Positions 35,701 to 45,022 of a stretch of DNA of 64,000 nucleotides are shown here, piece by piece (position 1 is the stretch's first letter; each line of letters begins with the position of its first letter). The translations under genes were made by a program, and so were the position numbers. The stretch is from Owenia fusiformis (Eukaryota; Annelida; Polychaeta; Sabellida; Oweniidae), in the NCBI GenBank assembly GCA_903813345.2, contig CAIIXF020000001.1, positions 25,287,915 to 25,351,914 of the forward strand, given 5' to 3'. Under the pieces are notes generated by a model that was not told where the DNA came from, made no database searches, and was given only the letters and a program-made list of their open reading frames with translations.

Positions 35701-38700
35701 GCTGTCTTGCTCTATCTACCATCGATATTATAGATATTTTTTTTTATAAAATATTGAAAAACTATACATACACACATAGGGATCTCCACAGCCACTTGGC
35801 ATATCTCTATGTGTGTATGTCCAGCTATTAATTGAATATAGGTTATTTGCTGGGAGGTATTGAATATGGGTTTTATTCCGAGGGACAATATGATATTGAC
35901 CGAAGGGTGATATGATTTTAACCGAGGGAGCGCAGCCGTCATTTCATGTTCTGTTACATTCAACTCAGTTCGCACCCGTCGCCTCTATTATCCAATTAAA
36001 CGGAGGGCTGTCAGTTCATTTCGAGAATTTGCCCGATTACAACCTGTGTCGGTAATTTCCGGAAAGGATAGGTACTGTATATATATGGTGAACTGAATTC
36101 GACAATGTTTTTCTCTTAAACCAATTATTGAAAACATTCTGTAAAAAACACGGTCCTTTATGTAATGTTGACTGATTGGCAACAATTTAATGCAAAAATT
36201 ATTAATTACAGAATATACGTATAACTGTTTTTTTTATTTTAGTGCAATTGTTTTTTTGTTCCTTTCTACCGATTCTTAGAATGAAATAAAATGTCTAAAG
36301 TTCCGAACCTTGTTGGAACAAAATAGCATATACAACATTTTCTTAGACCTCTCAATATTATAGTTATACAAAGGAAATTTTGGTTGATTTAACAAAAAGT
36401 ACGCAAAAACAAATCACCCCAAAATAGATAAAAAATTAAGATAAACCTTTTAGTTCATTAACAAGATACTTTTTTAAAATCAACCAAACTTCCCTTTGTA
36501 CAATTACTATATTGAGAGACCTAAACACGTTGTGTTTATGTCGTTTTGTACCAATGAGGTTCGGATAGATGTTTCATTTCATTCCGAACATATGATACCA
36601 AGAACGAAAAAATTGTCTGATGTGTTTTAAAACAATATAGAGAAAAGTATATATATATAATTCAAATTATCATGTTACCATCCAAAGGATGACCATTAAA
36701 TTGACGATGTGTAAAATTTTCAGAACGTTTTGATGATTGGTTAAAGAGAAACGCGTGTTCAAAAAGTTCACCATATCGATACCACTCCTTTTGAGTTGAT
36801 GGCCCTTAATCGAATAGGGGCCCCGATAGTATCACCAATTCTTGGATGAGTACTCTTTTTCTTTTAAGAGCTGAATAATACCATCAAGCTTATTTGAATT
36901 TTTCATTAAACATCTAAACTAGGTTGCCATTTAGTCGGAATTAGGTCTTGAACATGTTTGAAAGTACAACCAATGAAAATAAAAAATATCAACAATTCAA
37001 TACATAACTGTTGGAAATGATTTGCCTTATCTTCCAGGGTCTTCATTTTCAGACTTATCCGAAGCGTCTTATTGAAAATGCTTTATTGCCATATTCATCA
37101 CGTTAGTTGCTTAAAGATTCCCAAGGACCACACACTGAGATATTGAACAAAAGAGCAGTGCCGGATAGTCGTTTTCTGATATTAAAAAGTTGTTTTGTAT
37201 TTATACAAGCCTGTGGTGATCCCTGATTGTCTCGAGTACATCTTATCAATAACTCTTTTCATTTAACACAAGCCTCTAACCAATTCCTGTTATGATGGTG
37301 CAGAATATTAAATAATAGTAACAAAGAACTCATTCATTACGTTTTTAGTACATAAGCGAGTGATACACCTTGCTAGAATCATTGAAAATGAACAGGTAGT
37401 CGGTCGTGGATAACTCCATCACCGCAGGTACATTGATCGAAGGTAGAATAAAAAAAACAAATACAACGTACCAAATACCTGTGACCTATTATTCAATATC
37501 AAGCCATGTTCAGCATTTAGATTTCTTTCTTAGAATCCAACAGATAATGATTTTCAATTGAAAATGTCAAACCCTAATTTGGAGCAACCATATTTGAAAA
37601 TCTCATTTCATCTGACCGTATCTAGGGAAAATATATGATATTGACATCAGAAAATATCACATTGACGCTCGGGCTGTCGCCCTCGATCGATCAATATGAT
37701 AGGCCTATTTTCGTTGGTCAATATCATATTTGTCATTGGAATAAAATTCATATTCCATCCCTCCCATTAAATAACCTCTATGTGGAAAATGACGTGTAGG
37801 TTTGCTATGAATGCACTCTTTGAAAATGTATTAGCTATTCATTTTATAATGCACTCGTGGTTCAAGATGTAGTTAGATATTTCTTTCAGAATGCACTGTG
37901 GAAAATGGAGTAAATGTTTGATATTTATTTCAGAATGCACTGTGGAAAATGGAGTATATGTTTGATATTTATTTCAGACTGCACTGTGGAAAATGGAGTA
38001 TATGTTTGATATTTATTTCAGACTGCACTTTGGAAAATGGAGTATATGTTAGATATTTCTTTGAGAATGCACTGTGGAAAATGGAGTATATGTTAGATAT
38101 TTATTTCAGACTGCACTGTGGAAAATGGAGTATATGTTTGATATTTATTTCAGAATGCACTGTGGAAAATGGAGTATATGTTTGATATTTATTTCAGAAT
38201 GCACTGTGGAAAATGGAGTATATGTTTGATATTTATTTCAGAATGCACTGTGGAAAATGGAGTATACAATGTTTGATATTTATTTCAGAATGCACTGTGG
38301 AAAATGGAGTATATGTTTGATATTTATTTCAGAATGCACTGTGGAAAATGGAGTATATGTTTGATATTTATTTCAGAATGCACTGTGGAAAATGGAGTAT
38401 ATGTTTGATATTTATTTCAGAATGCACTCGTACGACTTCTTACTGAGCGGGAGATAGATGAAGCTAGAAGAACTTTCCGGGTTTTCGACCGAGATGGGAA
38501 TGGCGAGATATCGGAACATGAAGCAAAACACGCATTCACAAGCTGGTACAGTCAGTTCCTGCATGAAACACCAGGCTCCTTGAAAATGTAAGTATTGATG
38601 CAAGGGATGTCTCATATAATATATATAATTAGGCTCCTTGTAGGTACTATTTGATTTTCGATGGCACCTACGTGTAGCTCTTTGGAGATGCAGGTACAGG

Positions 38701-41700
38701 TATAAGTAACCTTCAATCAAAGGCAAAAAGGTCGTGTACTTTTAACAAGTTGTGTTAAATGCTGGTATTCCGTCAGCTGTTGGCTTATTGTATAGCTTAA
38801 AATACAGTTGTATTTGGTGCGACCAGGCTCATTGTCGGTGTGAGTATTGGCATGCGACCTGCGACAAGGCTTGTTGAGTATGTGAGAATTGGTATGCGAA
38901 CAGGCTCAACGAGGGTGTGAGTATTGGCATGCGACTAGGCCTATTGAGTGTGTGAGTATTGGTATGCGACGAGGCTTATAAAGGGTTTGAATATTGGTAT
39001 GCAACCAGGCTTATTGAGGGTGTGAGTAATAATAATGCGACCAGACTTTTTTGAGAGTGTGAATATTGGCATGCGACTAGGCTTATTGAGGGTTCAAGTA
39101 TTGGTACTATGCGACCAGGCTTATCAAGGGAAGAGTATTGATATGAGACCAATGTTGTGAGTATTGGCAATCCGACCAGGTTTAAATGGTATGAATATCG
39201 GTATGTGGCCACGCTTATGGAGAGTATGAGTACTATTGATGCACCAGATATATTATGAGGGTGTGAGTGTTGGTATGCGACCAGTCTTCTTGAGAGTGAG
39301 TATTTGTATGCGACCATGACTTATTGAGAGTGTGTTTTGGTATGTTGCTTCATCATTTGTATTGTAATAGGATTCTACATTGTGTGTTTTAGATTAGACA
39401 CAGATGATGTAGATGATAATTCAGAATTTGCTGTTCATGTAAAGGAAAACACAAAACTTATTATGGCTGCTGATACAGACAAAAATGGGTAGGTTTATGC
39501 TGATTGCTGAAATTGGTTATCTTTAAAACCTGGTCAATGTTAAAGACAATTTCTTCAAATGCGACAAAACATTTCCGAGACCTCTCTGTGCCGTTGTATT
39601 CACACTTCTATGAATAGGAATAACTTCTATGATCTTGTCTATTATATATCTCATGAGAAAATATGTGATCAGAAAATCACAACGCTAAAAGGTGGGCCAA
39701 AAAACCACATACAAGTTAAGTTTAAGGATGAATACAATGTTTTAAGCCATATACCATGTATTATATTATATCATTTTAAAGATCAATAATTTCCTAACAA
39801 TATGACACTATCCAATTGAAAACCCTTTCTTTTCTTGTGGTTAGAGGCTAAAATTGACATCAGGGATGTCATGAGCCACCAGAAAATGAAAATTGCAGTC
39901 ACAGATGCACTCTATGTGGTTGACTGAATCATTATGAATTAATTTGAGAGTAAAACATAATTCCAAACAATTAATTAAACAGATTATGTATTATGGGTGA
40001 ATTTTGCACCAAACTTGTATAAATGACCTCTTTTGAAGGTTGTAAAAATACAAATTTCTCTCCATCTTCCACAACTTGGAAATCTGCAGATAATAATTGT
40101 TTAGTCGCTCAGCCTCATGACACCCCTTGTGTCAATTTTGATCTCTAACTCCACAAGAAAGCTTTTCAATCGTATGGTGTGTTAGGAAATGATTTATCTT
40201 TAAAGTGATACATAATACATGGCAAGGTTTAGGATATATCATATGACATTCGTCTTTAAACTTGTGTATTGTTTTTGGACCCCCTGTATTTCCTGTACAG
40301 GAGTAGTAAGTTGATATTCATTTCACATTCTATATCCCATCGCGTAAAGGCCATGGATTGCAAGCCACGTGAGCATTGAGATTGTACAGTATATTACCAC
40401 CCATTAGTCTGATAGGACACTCACTGTGAATTCCTTGGATTCCAGCAAAGTGTAATAGAATGCAATAGTGTTAATTTTGAAAAAGGAGATCTAGTATCCA
40501 TAGTTAACCGAAAAAATCAATGGCAATATCAGGTCTAGTAATTGGCACTCCAATACTCATGCAGGTAACAGTACCTAGTCATTCCTGGTAATAAAAGCCT
40601 ATAAACACTCCATATCCATTTGATTACAAACTTAACTTCAGATTTCAATAGTTAACTCCCTATTATCATTGATTTTCCAGAGTCATCTCGACTCTACCTG
40701 TTAACATTATATTTCAAACATATATGTCTAAAACAAAGATAACATACCGGTATTATATTTGAGTATAAAATGTTTGGAAACTGTTGAATAGTTAGAAGTT
40801 TAAAGGAATATTCCTTGCCAGACCCTTTCTCTCTTGATATGGTAGCTATAATCATATATATAGTTTCCATATTTAGCAAAACATGGGAAAATGTTTTAAT
40901 ATGGTCAATATTGATCATTTAAAAATCTAGTGCTTATTTCCAGTGAGCTGTCATCTTTCAAGATTTCTTGCAGGAAGTGATGTCATCAACTCTCAACTTC
41001 TATAACCTTGCCCATAACAGTTTAGGAAAGTAGCACAAAATCACTTCTAGACAAGTGATCATTACTCTCTGTGCAAAAATATTTTCAGGGCTTGTCAACT
41101 TAGAATAAAAGAAGAGATTTTCAGAAGGAATAAATAAGATACAAAGTTGAAAAAGAATATTTAGCTGGTTTTGTAATTCTTAATAGCTCCTCACCTAATG
41201 CTATATGCAAAGTTGAGAGTCGATGACATCACTTCCTGTGTGAAATTTTAAAAGATGGCAGCTTACTGGAATTGAGCATCACATTTCTAAGTGATCAAAT
41301 TTGACCATATCAAAACATTTTTGCGTGTTTTGCTAAACATGGCAAGCATATATATGGTTATAGCTACCATATGAGGAGAGAGATGGTTTGGCAAGGAATA
41401 CTCCTTTAAGGATTTCGCTACCCGGTAATTCATGAATGGCCATTGGGAATAACAATATTTTACAAATATTTAATTCCATTGAGGTGAATACCTGTGCATC
41501 TTTTACAAGTGGTATTCCACGAAGCCCGAATGGCTAGTGGAATATCATCTTGTGAACGTGTCACAGGTATTCACCGAAATAGAATTAAATATTTGTTTTA
41601 TTCAGTCATGTGACTTCCGTTGAATATCGCTTATTATTTTTAGTCACGTGTAGGACATGGTCAAATCAGAGAGTTAGGAATATGACAGTGATATAATAAT

Positions 41701-43501
41701 GTTTGTTATTGGTATATTACTTTTTTTGCTCTCTTTGATGTCAATAACTCCTCATATATTTCTCAAGCTAGTAACCCATACTGAATCGGATGCAATTAGT
41801 AAGTACATAAACATATAAGGTATACGAGGAAAGGCGACAGATAGCATTGCACATTTTAATAATCTATTTCTAAGATTCACTTAAAGAATAATATCCATAT
41901 AAATAAATAATTAATATAAAATAGATGGATTAAACCCAATATGTGAACAAAAGTAATTTCATATTGAGCTTCCGTATTCTTCTAATTTTATCAAATTGGT
42001 TCAGGAAGATTATCGCCCGGGAGTTATCGCAAACAATTTCGGTCGGTTTTATCTAAAGAAACGTATATACACGTAGAATGAAAGTCTATTTTACTTGGAA
42101 ATATTAAACTAGTTATCAAACCATCAGCATACTTTTCAAAGATGTTGACCTCATTTTCATCAAAAATGAAATCATTTTTTACAATTAGCGCATTTCTATC
42201 CTTTATTTTGATGTGTATCAATTAGTTCTTGAATGGAAAACTGAATAATGAGTGGGTCTAAAAGATAAACCTGTGTTCATGACCAGAACATATTCATAAT
42301 TTAAGTTAGAATCGTCTGAAATTGTCTGCGATAACGTGCTCCTTTATATATTTATTCTGCCCTCACAAAATAATTGTTATATGGGATGTCAAGTTCCTAA
42401 ATAGCATTGCCCAAGTCGGTATTTTTTTTACTTATCTGATCTTGAATCATAACCTAATAGAAATCAAGATAATTAAGAGCGACTTGGGCAAGTCTAGTTA
42501 TTAAATTACCAGTCACAATATTATTCTGTTATTCTTTCTATACCAAAGGCTATATTTTTTGCTCTTTGTACACGGTGTTGTGATAATCTGTTTATCAAAA
42601 TATTTTTGAGTATCCCAAGTCCTATGGAAGGAGTATCTCGAAGATCAATATTCTAATTAAAAGCGATCCCAATCCCGAGACTCAAACATGTAGATGCTCA
42701 ATACCATTAAGATTATTTCCAATATCAATGGTGTTTCAAATTGCCTTTAAAGCTTAAAATGCACTGGTGATCCGCTCGATTACGCTAGTTACCGAAACGG
42801 TCTCGTTTCGGTAACAAAATGTCGGAACGTCGAAGGTAAGATTTTTCTTTTTCCTTATTTCACGCGTTGTAGGCAGAATAGCCACGACGTTTTTTCTCAC
42901 AAACGTGTATCAGTATCATGTTTTAGAAAATGTATGTTTGCGATATGGTGCAGATCTTAACTGTTTTTCGAAATACCGTTTATGTAACTTAAGTGAGGAA
43001 TTAAATCTACGATTCTGCTGTCTTCTGAACTATTTGTTCGCAAATATGTACATTTTCTTAAACATATGATACTGATACACGTGTGTGATACAAATGTCGT
43101 GGGAATTCTGCCTACAATGTGTGGAATAAGGAAAAAACAAAAATTGTGCCTTCGACGTTCCGACATTTTGTTACCGAAACGAACCGTTTCGCAAACCAGC
43201 GTAATCGAGTGGATCACCAGTGAAATGGCTGTTGGTATTAATGAGATTTTGAACGAAATTTGGAAAATGAGTCGATCACAATTCTGAGTTCTCTCAGACA
43301 CTCTTCTCCTCCCCTCTAGATCTGTTTGTGTATAAAGAATCTATATTCTTTTATTTCAGGAGGGTTTCATGGAACGAGTACCTAAAGGACCAGGCACTAT
43401 ATATCATAGCATCAAGACCTAATAGCTGTAGTAACGCACCAGAGGATGACAATTTAACAACAAAAAACCGAACAATATCTAATGATGCAAAAATCGTTTG
43501 A
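17744..43501 (+). CDS. PHF24: PHD finger protein 24 / GINIP-like protein
   Basis: Exons: 17744-18106, 25191-25376, 26296-26374, 34862-35061, 38421-38587, 39393-39488, 43360-43501. All phases agree and give 410 residues; vertebrate PHF24 is about 400. The protein starts MGSGASKRP, an N-myristoylation-type start (Gly2, Ser6) that would tether it to membranes. Exon 2 encodes exactly the PHD zinc finger (residues 122-183): CHIC, CRIC, HESC and CYKC. Three EF-hand-type loops follow: one near MDKNKTETLDWWEF, a canonical DRDGNGEISEHE at about 299-310, and DTDKNGRVSWNE spanning the last junction. In mammals the protein binds inhibitory G-alpha subunits and modulates GABA-B signalling in neurons; the role here is inferred. 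The introns are large and full of mobile elements. AATAAA lies at 44362. Confidence 0.9.
18192..18292 (+). repeat. dispersed repeat TACCCTGCGTGCAGAGTCTA (copy 1)
   Basis: TACCCTGCGTGCAGAGTCTA is followed by GTTAAACTAC, a duplicated CTCTCTTTTAGGAAG and GAAGTCAAACGAATGCAAAG. The same blocks occur in opposite orientation at 21973-22075 and in part at 34226-34262. Copies 1 and 2 form an inverted pair 3.7 kb apart in PHF24 intron 1, so they are either ends of one element or two independent MITEs. Confidence 0.6.
18405..18590. mobile_element. remnant of a CAGTGGCGGATCC-type transposon, with G homopolymer
   Basis: A run of ten G at 18411-18420 is followed by GGGCC-rich and poly-T-rich sequence ending TTGATCCGCCAGTG, the same terminus as at 9545. 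No coding sequence is seen. Confidence 0.35.
18707..18765 (+). repeat. dispersed repeat, second copy of 4975-5032
   Basis: The block TACCTGCCATGTTATCTG, then CCCCGAATTAGCCACC and GTTGGTGAAACTGGTA, matches the segment at 4975-5032 in the VTC intron with only a few substitutions. It is a short fragment of an interspersed repeat; its full extent is unknown. Confidence 0.55.
18766..21972. other. PHF24 intron 1, left part; no feature recognised
   Basis: This is AT-rich intronic DNA. I see no coding exon, tRNA or clear transposon ends. A low-complexity (AAAC)n-like stretch lies at about 21240-21320. Confidence 0.4.
21973..22075 (-). repeat. dispersed repeat TACCCTGCGTGCAGAGTCTA (copy 2, inverted)
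   Basis: CTTTGCATTCGTTTGACTTC, AAAAGAGAGCTTC, GTAGTTTAACTAGACTC and ACGCAGGGTA are the reverse complement of copy 1 at 18192-18292. Confidence 0.6.
22916..23290 (-). mobile_element. LINE 3' tail with terminal (TAC)n microsatellite
   Basis: Read on the minus strand, an about 330-bp non-coding segment ends in AATAAATAAAAATAC and a run of TAC triplets (AGT repeats at 22916-22935 on the + strand). A UTR ending in a short microsatellite is characteristic of CR1/L2-type non-LTR elements. No polymerase segment is retained, so the class is inferred. Confidence 0.4.
23387..23607. mobile_element. palindromic MITE (copy 2), TIR TAGAGAGAT-TCGCAACTCA
   Basis: The left arm TAGAGAGATCTCGCAACTCA and the right arm TGAGTTGCGAAATCTCTCTA are inverted repeats, and the arms continue through the TATAACGTATAACTTAT and AAGCGTTTGATTACGTCAT blocks for about 100 bp. 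The whole element is 221 bp. It has the same family structure as 16050-16435 and no coding capacity. Confidence 0.75.
24345..25111. mobile_element. Tc1/mariner-like non-autonomous element, TIR CAGGGTGGGCCAAAAA
   Basis: It starts CAGGGTGGGCCAAAAACC and ends TTTTTGGCCCATCCTG, with TA at both flanks (24343-24344 and 25112-25113). The inner arms are also complementary (TTTAAAGATGAATATC and CATCTTTAAAC). A related copy is at 39687-40286, sharing internal blocks such as the AGTTAGAGGTTAAAAT segment. No transposase is encoded. Confidence 0.75.
25412..26124. mobile_element. foldback element, TIR CCATGTGCAGTATGGCAAG
   Basis: CCATGTGCAGTATGGCAAG, then GATTTTAG, at the left is the reverse complement of the right end. 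The arms extend about 150 bp through GAAAGAAAACATATTG-type blocks, and the middle is unique. It lies in PHF24 intron 2, between the PHD exon and exon 3. No clear target duplication was found. Confidence 0.7.
26425..27430. other. PHF24 intron 3, left part; no feature recognised
   Basis: AT-rich intronic sequence. A short motif (GTAGATGTGGGATGAAAGA) occurs near 26764 and, diverged, near 26975, indicating a small duplicated segment. I see no exon or RNA gene. Confidence 0.35.
27440..27592 (+). mobile_element. left half of a MITE split by the Academ-like transposon
   Basis: AAGCAAAACATGGAAAATG, GTTTTGATATAGTCAAAATT and CAGGAAGTGATGTTA match the family copy at 40799-41410. The match stops exactly at the TTG before the 27596 transposon end and resumes after the TTG at 33235, so the larger element inserted into this MITE. 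Confidence 0.65.
28484..28975 (-). pseudogene. transposon ORF, C-terminal cysteine-rich CXC domain
   Basis: This is in the same frame as the preceding nuclease segment, separated by one stop codon and one further codon. GEAAFVSLLGGKLGQTLNKL is followed by a PEEWGW motif. Residues near 109-142 hold nine cysteines in a TSO1/tesmin-like pattern: KCNCKTGC, HCTCRKNGMDC and ACGECRGIC. CXC domains of this type bind zinc and DNA. The true stop is at 28484. Confidence 0.65.
28979..29464 (-). pseudogene. transposon ORF, XPG/FEN1-like nuclease core
   Basis: About 161 codons. AKIVFDGYQNGPSTKDATH matches the VFDG-x6-8-K strand and following helix of XPG/FEN1 nucleases. HAFLGCDTTSRLFGVGKR matches the GCDY-x-GIGxKRA helix-hairpin-helix entry. 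Both contain the acidic residues used for metal binding in the family. By analogy it would cut DNA during transposition. The segment ends at a TAA at 28979-28981 that is in frame with the next segment, a single nonsense codon. Confidence 0.65.
29457..30119 (-). pseudogene. transposon ORF, fifth segment
   Basis: About 220 codons. It includes RSWAGLSADLIIEQCLMRS and TRGRVMAEVQRLVWIL, then a helical stretch ending in LLYQRLTIAGTRSGDL. In XPG/FEN1-type proteins a first acidic cluster precedes the VFDG strand, but I could not assign it with certainty here. The frame breaks again at 29457-29464. Confidence 0.6.
30112..30696 (-). pseudogene. transposon ORF, fourth segment
   Basis: About 194 codons with GSVGHIMEGSGLDSVL, YAENTIGHMLSGKAVSRAV and RGHLLIDSALNTIL, a block I associate with the same repeat-protein family. 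It ends just after an A6 run near 30120; the following segment is in a different frame. A homopolymer indel, real or from sequencing, is the likely cause. Confidence 0.6.
30693..31343 (-). pseudogene. transposon ORF, third segment
   Basis: About 216 codons, including HVMGIIATVTPK, the SSEDIEAIGRINTHYY region and WSGFMQMVYKGEHPGESS. It ends at 30693 in a TGA that overlaps an ATG of the next frame (ATGA), so the break is a one-base shift. No known enzymatic motif was recognised in this part. Confidence 0.6.
31246..31497 (-). pseudogene. transposon ORF, second segment
   Basis: About 83 codons with ALLAPLQLGLGVQLHHHF and SRFLIDTLNKHGF. This block is familiar as a conserved part of the same invertebrate repeat proteins. 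A frameshift near 31320-31330 moves the conserved reading to the adjacent frame. Confidence 0.6.
31595..32119 (-). pseudogene. transposon ORF, N-terminal segment
   Basis: This 174-codon piece starts at an ATG at 32119 (MFQNNISWSDMVKSRISF). It carries AVYHKVCSGNFRSGKG, a Cys/His-bearing motif common at the start of a large family of uncharacterised invertebrate repeat proteins, followed by a charged helical region. The frame breaks at 31595; the next readable stretch of the same protein continues in another frame, and a further in-frame stop lies near 31505. No function is assigned to this segment. Confidence 0.65.
33238..34861. other. PHF24 intron 3, right part
   Basis: 33238-33300 resumes the MITE interrupted by the Academ-like element (CTCAAAATCACTTCTAG, then TTAAGCTGGTTTTGTG). 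A partial copy of the TACCCTGCGTGCAGAGTCTA repeat is at 34226-34262. Nothing else is recognised before exon 4 at 34862. Confidence 0.45.
35578..35808. repeat. short inverted repeat forming a hairpin with a 165-bp loop
   Basis: GAGATATGCCAAGTGGCTG and GGAGATCCCTAT near 35578-35610 are repeated as the exact reverse complement at 35779-35808 (GGGATCTCCACAGCCACTTG, then GCATATCTC). It lies 500 bases downstream of PHF24 exon 4. It may be a small MITE or the footprint of one. Confidence 0.65.
35838..37781. mobile_element. large inverted-repeat element in PHF24 intron 4
   Basis: The left arm (ATAGGTTATTTGCTGGGAGG, TTTTATTCC, ATATGATATTGACC) is the diverged reverse complement of the right arm at about 37640-37781 (GGTCAATATCATAT, GGAATAAAATTCATATTCC, CCTCCCATTAAATAACC). 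Arms are about 120-150 bp. The interior contains another foldback at 36244-36616. No coding sequence is present. Confidence 0.55.
36244..36616. mobile_element. nested foldback MITE
   Basis: CAATTGTTTTTTTGTTC, GAATGAAATAAAATGTCT and TCCGAACCTTGTTGG at the left are mirrored by CCAATGAGGTTCGGA, GATGTTTCATTTCATTC and GAACGAAAAAATTG at the right. The arms meet near 36400-36470 with the ATCAACCAAA and TTGGTTGATTT blocks. Confidence 0.65.
37809..38420 (+). repeat. 44-bp minisatellite carrying repeated copies of the exon 5 splice acceptor
   Basis: About twelve near-identical 44-bp units run from 37890 to 38420, preceded by two degenerate units. Each unit begins AATGCACTGTGGAAAATGGA, continues GTATATGTTTGATATT and ends TATTTCAG. 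The unit ends abut AATGCACT, and the last one is the real acceptor of PHF24 exon 5, which itself starts AATGCACTCG. One unit has a 3-base insertion near 38270. The array therefore presents about a dozen decoy 3' splice sites directly upstream of the genuine one. Confidence 0.85.
38818..39345 (+). repeat. degenerate tandem repeat, about 36 bp
   Basis: Units approximate GTGAGTATTGGTATGCGACC, AGGCTTATTGAGGGT, with many substitutions and small indels, about 14-15 units. It fills PHF24 intron 5 between exons 5 and 6. The antisense frame at 38976-39317 only reflects the repeat. Confidence 0.75.
39687..40286. mobile_element. second copy of the GGTGGGCCAAAAA element
   Basis: It begins AAAGGTGGGCCAAAAAACC and ends TTTTTGGACCCCCTG followed by TA. 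Internal blocks (GGTTAGAGGCTAAAATTGAC, GATTATGTATTATGGGTG) match 24345-25111. It is diverged and non-coding, in PHF24 intron 6. Confidence 0.6.
40799..41410. mobile_element. foldback MITE, intact relative of the Academ target site
   Basis: TTTAAAGGAATATTCCTTGC at the left pairs with GCAAGGAATACTCCTTTAA at the right; arms of about 130 bp include AGCAAAACATGGGAAAATG and its complement. The interior GTAGCACAAAATCACTTCTA corresponds to the sequence cut by the 27596-33234 transposon, giving a natural empty-site comparison. Confidence 0.7.
41416..41640. repeat. palindromic repeat
   Basis: CAAATATTTAATTCCATTG, AGGTGAATACCTGTG and its reverse complement CACAGGTATTCACCG, AATAGAATTAAATATTTG flank a loop of about 80 bases. 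It is likely a short MITE without recognisable target duplication, in PHF24 intron 6. Confidence 0.55.
42762..43222. mobile_element. foldback element, TIR CACTGGTGATCC, 5-bp TSD
   Basis: CACTGGTGATCCGCTCGATT, ACGCT at the left is mirrored by AGCGTAATCGAGTGGATCAC, CAGTG at the right. Arms of about 210 bp also include TTTCGGTAACAAAATGTCGG and its complement. AAATG flanks both ends (5-bp duplication). The left arm also contains a small palindrome, ACCGAAACG/CGTTTCGGT. It ends 138 bases before the last PHF24 exon. Confidence 0.75.
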
Positions 43502-44361
43502 TTTCCCAGAATTACAGAAGTTACTAAAACGGCTGCATGTTCAATTTAAATTGCCTGGGTGATCATGCGTCTGAATTTCATTGAGGTTACACCAAACATG
43601 TCCATTCGAGGAATTTTATGGAATTAAAACATGTCTCATCACGATCTGTTGTAAAAGTCCTAAAATCTGAAATTGAACACTACCGACGACGTATCTACAT
43701 TGAGTTTGTATTTTATTCTTTTGTTTACAATTTATATACGAGAGGGCTATCCAAAGGCATTCAGCAGTGACTTACACTCATACATACATGTAGTACGAAA
43801 AAATCTGTGGCCAATATTACGAATATGCGCCAAAACATTCTGAAGTGAATACTTTGGATAAACGATATTTTGTATATATAATGTAAAAATGCACACAAAC
43901 TATTAATTCGAGATTTTCATACAAAAAATCGTTCCTGAATTTTAAATCAATCCGTTGATAAAATTAAGTGGGATGTCCACCTGTCCAAATGATCACAATA
44001 TTATAGCACCCAAGGATAAAAAGTATCTTTGACGCACAAAATTATTTACTTGTGCCATTGGAAGACTGACACTTGATTTGACAAACACGTAGGTCTGTTG
44101 CTTTTTCTGTTCTGAATGAATCACATCAAAGACAATATTGGAAATGTATTCCTAATATAAATCATTCAAATGTGGCAATGTATGTTGGCTTGACTCCATA
44201 AACCTCACAGAAACTCATGATATATGTAATATCAGAAAATATTTATTTTTTCAGTCTTGCTTGTTTTACACCATAAAGTATCAATGATCATTGTGTAACT
44301 TTATCAAAATGTAATTAAAATCAACAGTGAAAATATATCATTGTATGCATGATGTGGCTAC

Positions 44362-44367
44362 AATAAA
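44362..44367 (+). terminator. candidate polyadenylation signal of the PHF24-like gene
   Basis: First clear AATAAA downstream of the stop at 43501 in an AT-rich 3' region, 860 bases after the stop. Not confirmed by a transcript. Confidence 0.3.
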
Positions 44368-45016
44368 AGTATGTTATATAACATAATCAGTGTTAGTGAT
44401 ATAAAACGAAAATAACAGTTTTAAACCAAACATGGTGCTTGAGAAAGACAATAAAGATTAAGAGACATAATACTAACAAAGAATCTCAGAGTCAAATGAT
44501 CAGTAATTATGTAATAAATCTTACAAATTATAAGGTTCCTATCAAATTGATCTGTTGCTAAAGCAACAATAACAAAGTGTCAACACCTATATAAGACTAC
44601 ATTATACTTTGATCACTACAGATTAAAAACGAATGTTAGACCAGAAAAAATATTCTTGTTTCTGGTCGCCTGCCATTCTAATAATAAATAAATGAGCTAA
44701 ACACATGCAAAATGTTTTTACAATGTATCAAGCCTGACAGGGCATTACTCATTTGTTTCTATATAATCTGAATAAGTGTTTGGTAGGGATCCTACAGGAC
44801 AAACTTTTTTATGCGAACAGAAACTATTTTTCATTGTCTGACCAACCCAAGGTTAAGTTCACAAAAGCACTGTTATTCAATCCTCATTTATACTTGATGC
44901 AATTGTAGAATTCTATTAAGTCAGAAAGTAATAGATCTGTTGTATTGATTGGTTCATCTCTATCAATTGTTATCATTAATTATGACATTTTGATGTATAT
45001 ATTGATCCAGAGTTCA

Positions 45017-45022
45017 TTTATT
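45017..45022 (-). terminator. candidate polyadenylation signal of SPTLC1
   Basis: TTTATT on the + strand (AATAAA on the minus strand), 637 bases beyond the SPTLC1 stop. The 3' ends of SPTLC1 and the PHF24-like gene converge here, and the two candidate signals would leave about 650 bases between the transcripts. Confidence 0.3.

Noticed and set aside
37949-38185. Open frame of 78 codons with repeated peptide
   Set aside because: It is only the 44-bp minisatellite read in one frame; it has no start context and lies in an intron.
38976-39317. Antisense frame of 113 codons with VAYQYSHP-like repeats
   Set aside because: It reflects the 36-bp degenerate tandem repeat in PHF24 intron 5.
37809-39345. 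CRISPR-like array
   Set aside because: Repeats are contiguous with no unique spacers, and the DNA is animal.
42957-43301. Antisense frame of 114 codons
   Set aside because: It runs through one arm of the foldback element at 42762-43222 and has no recognised domain.
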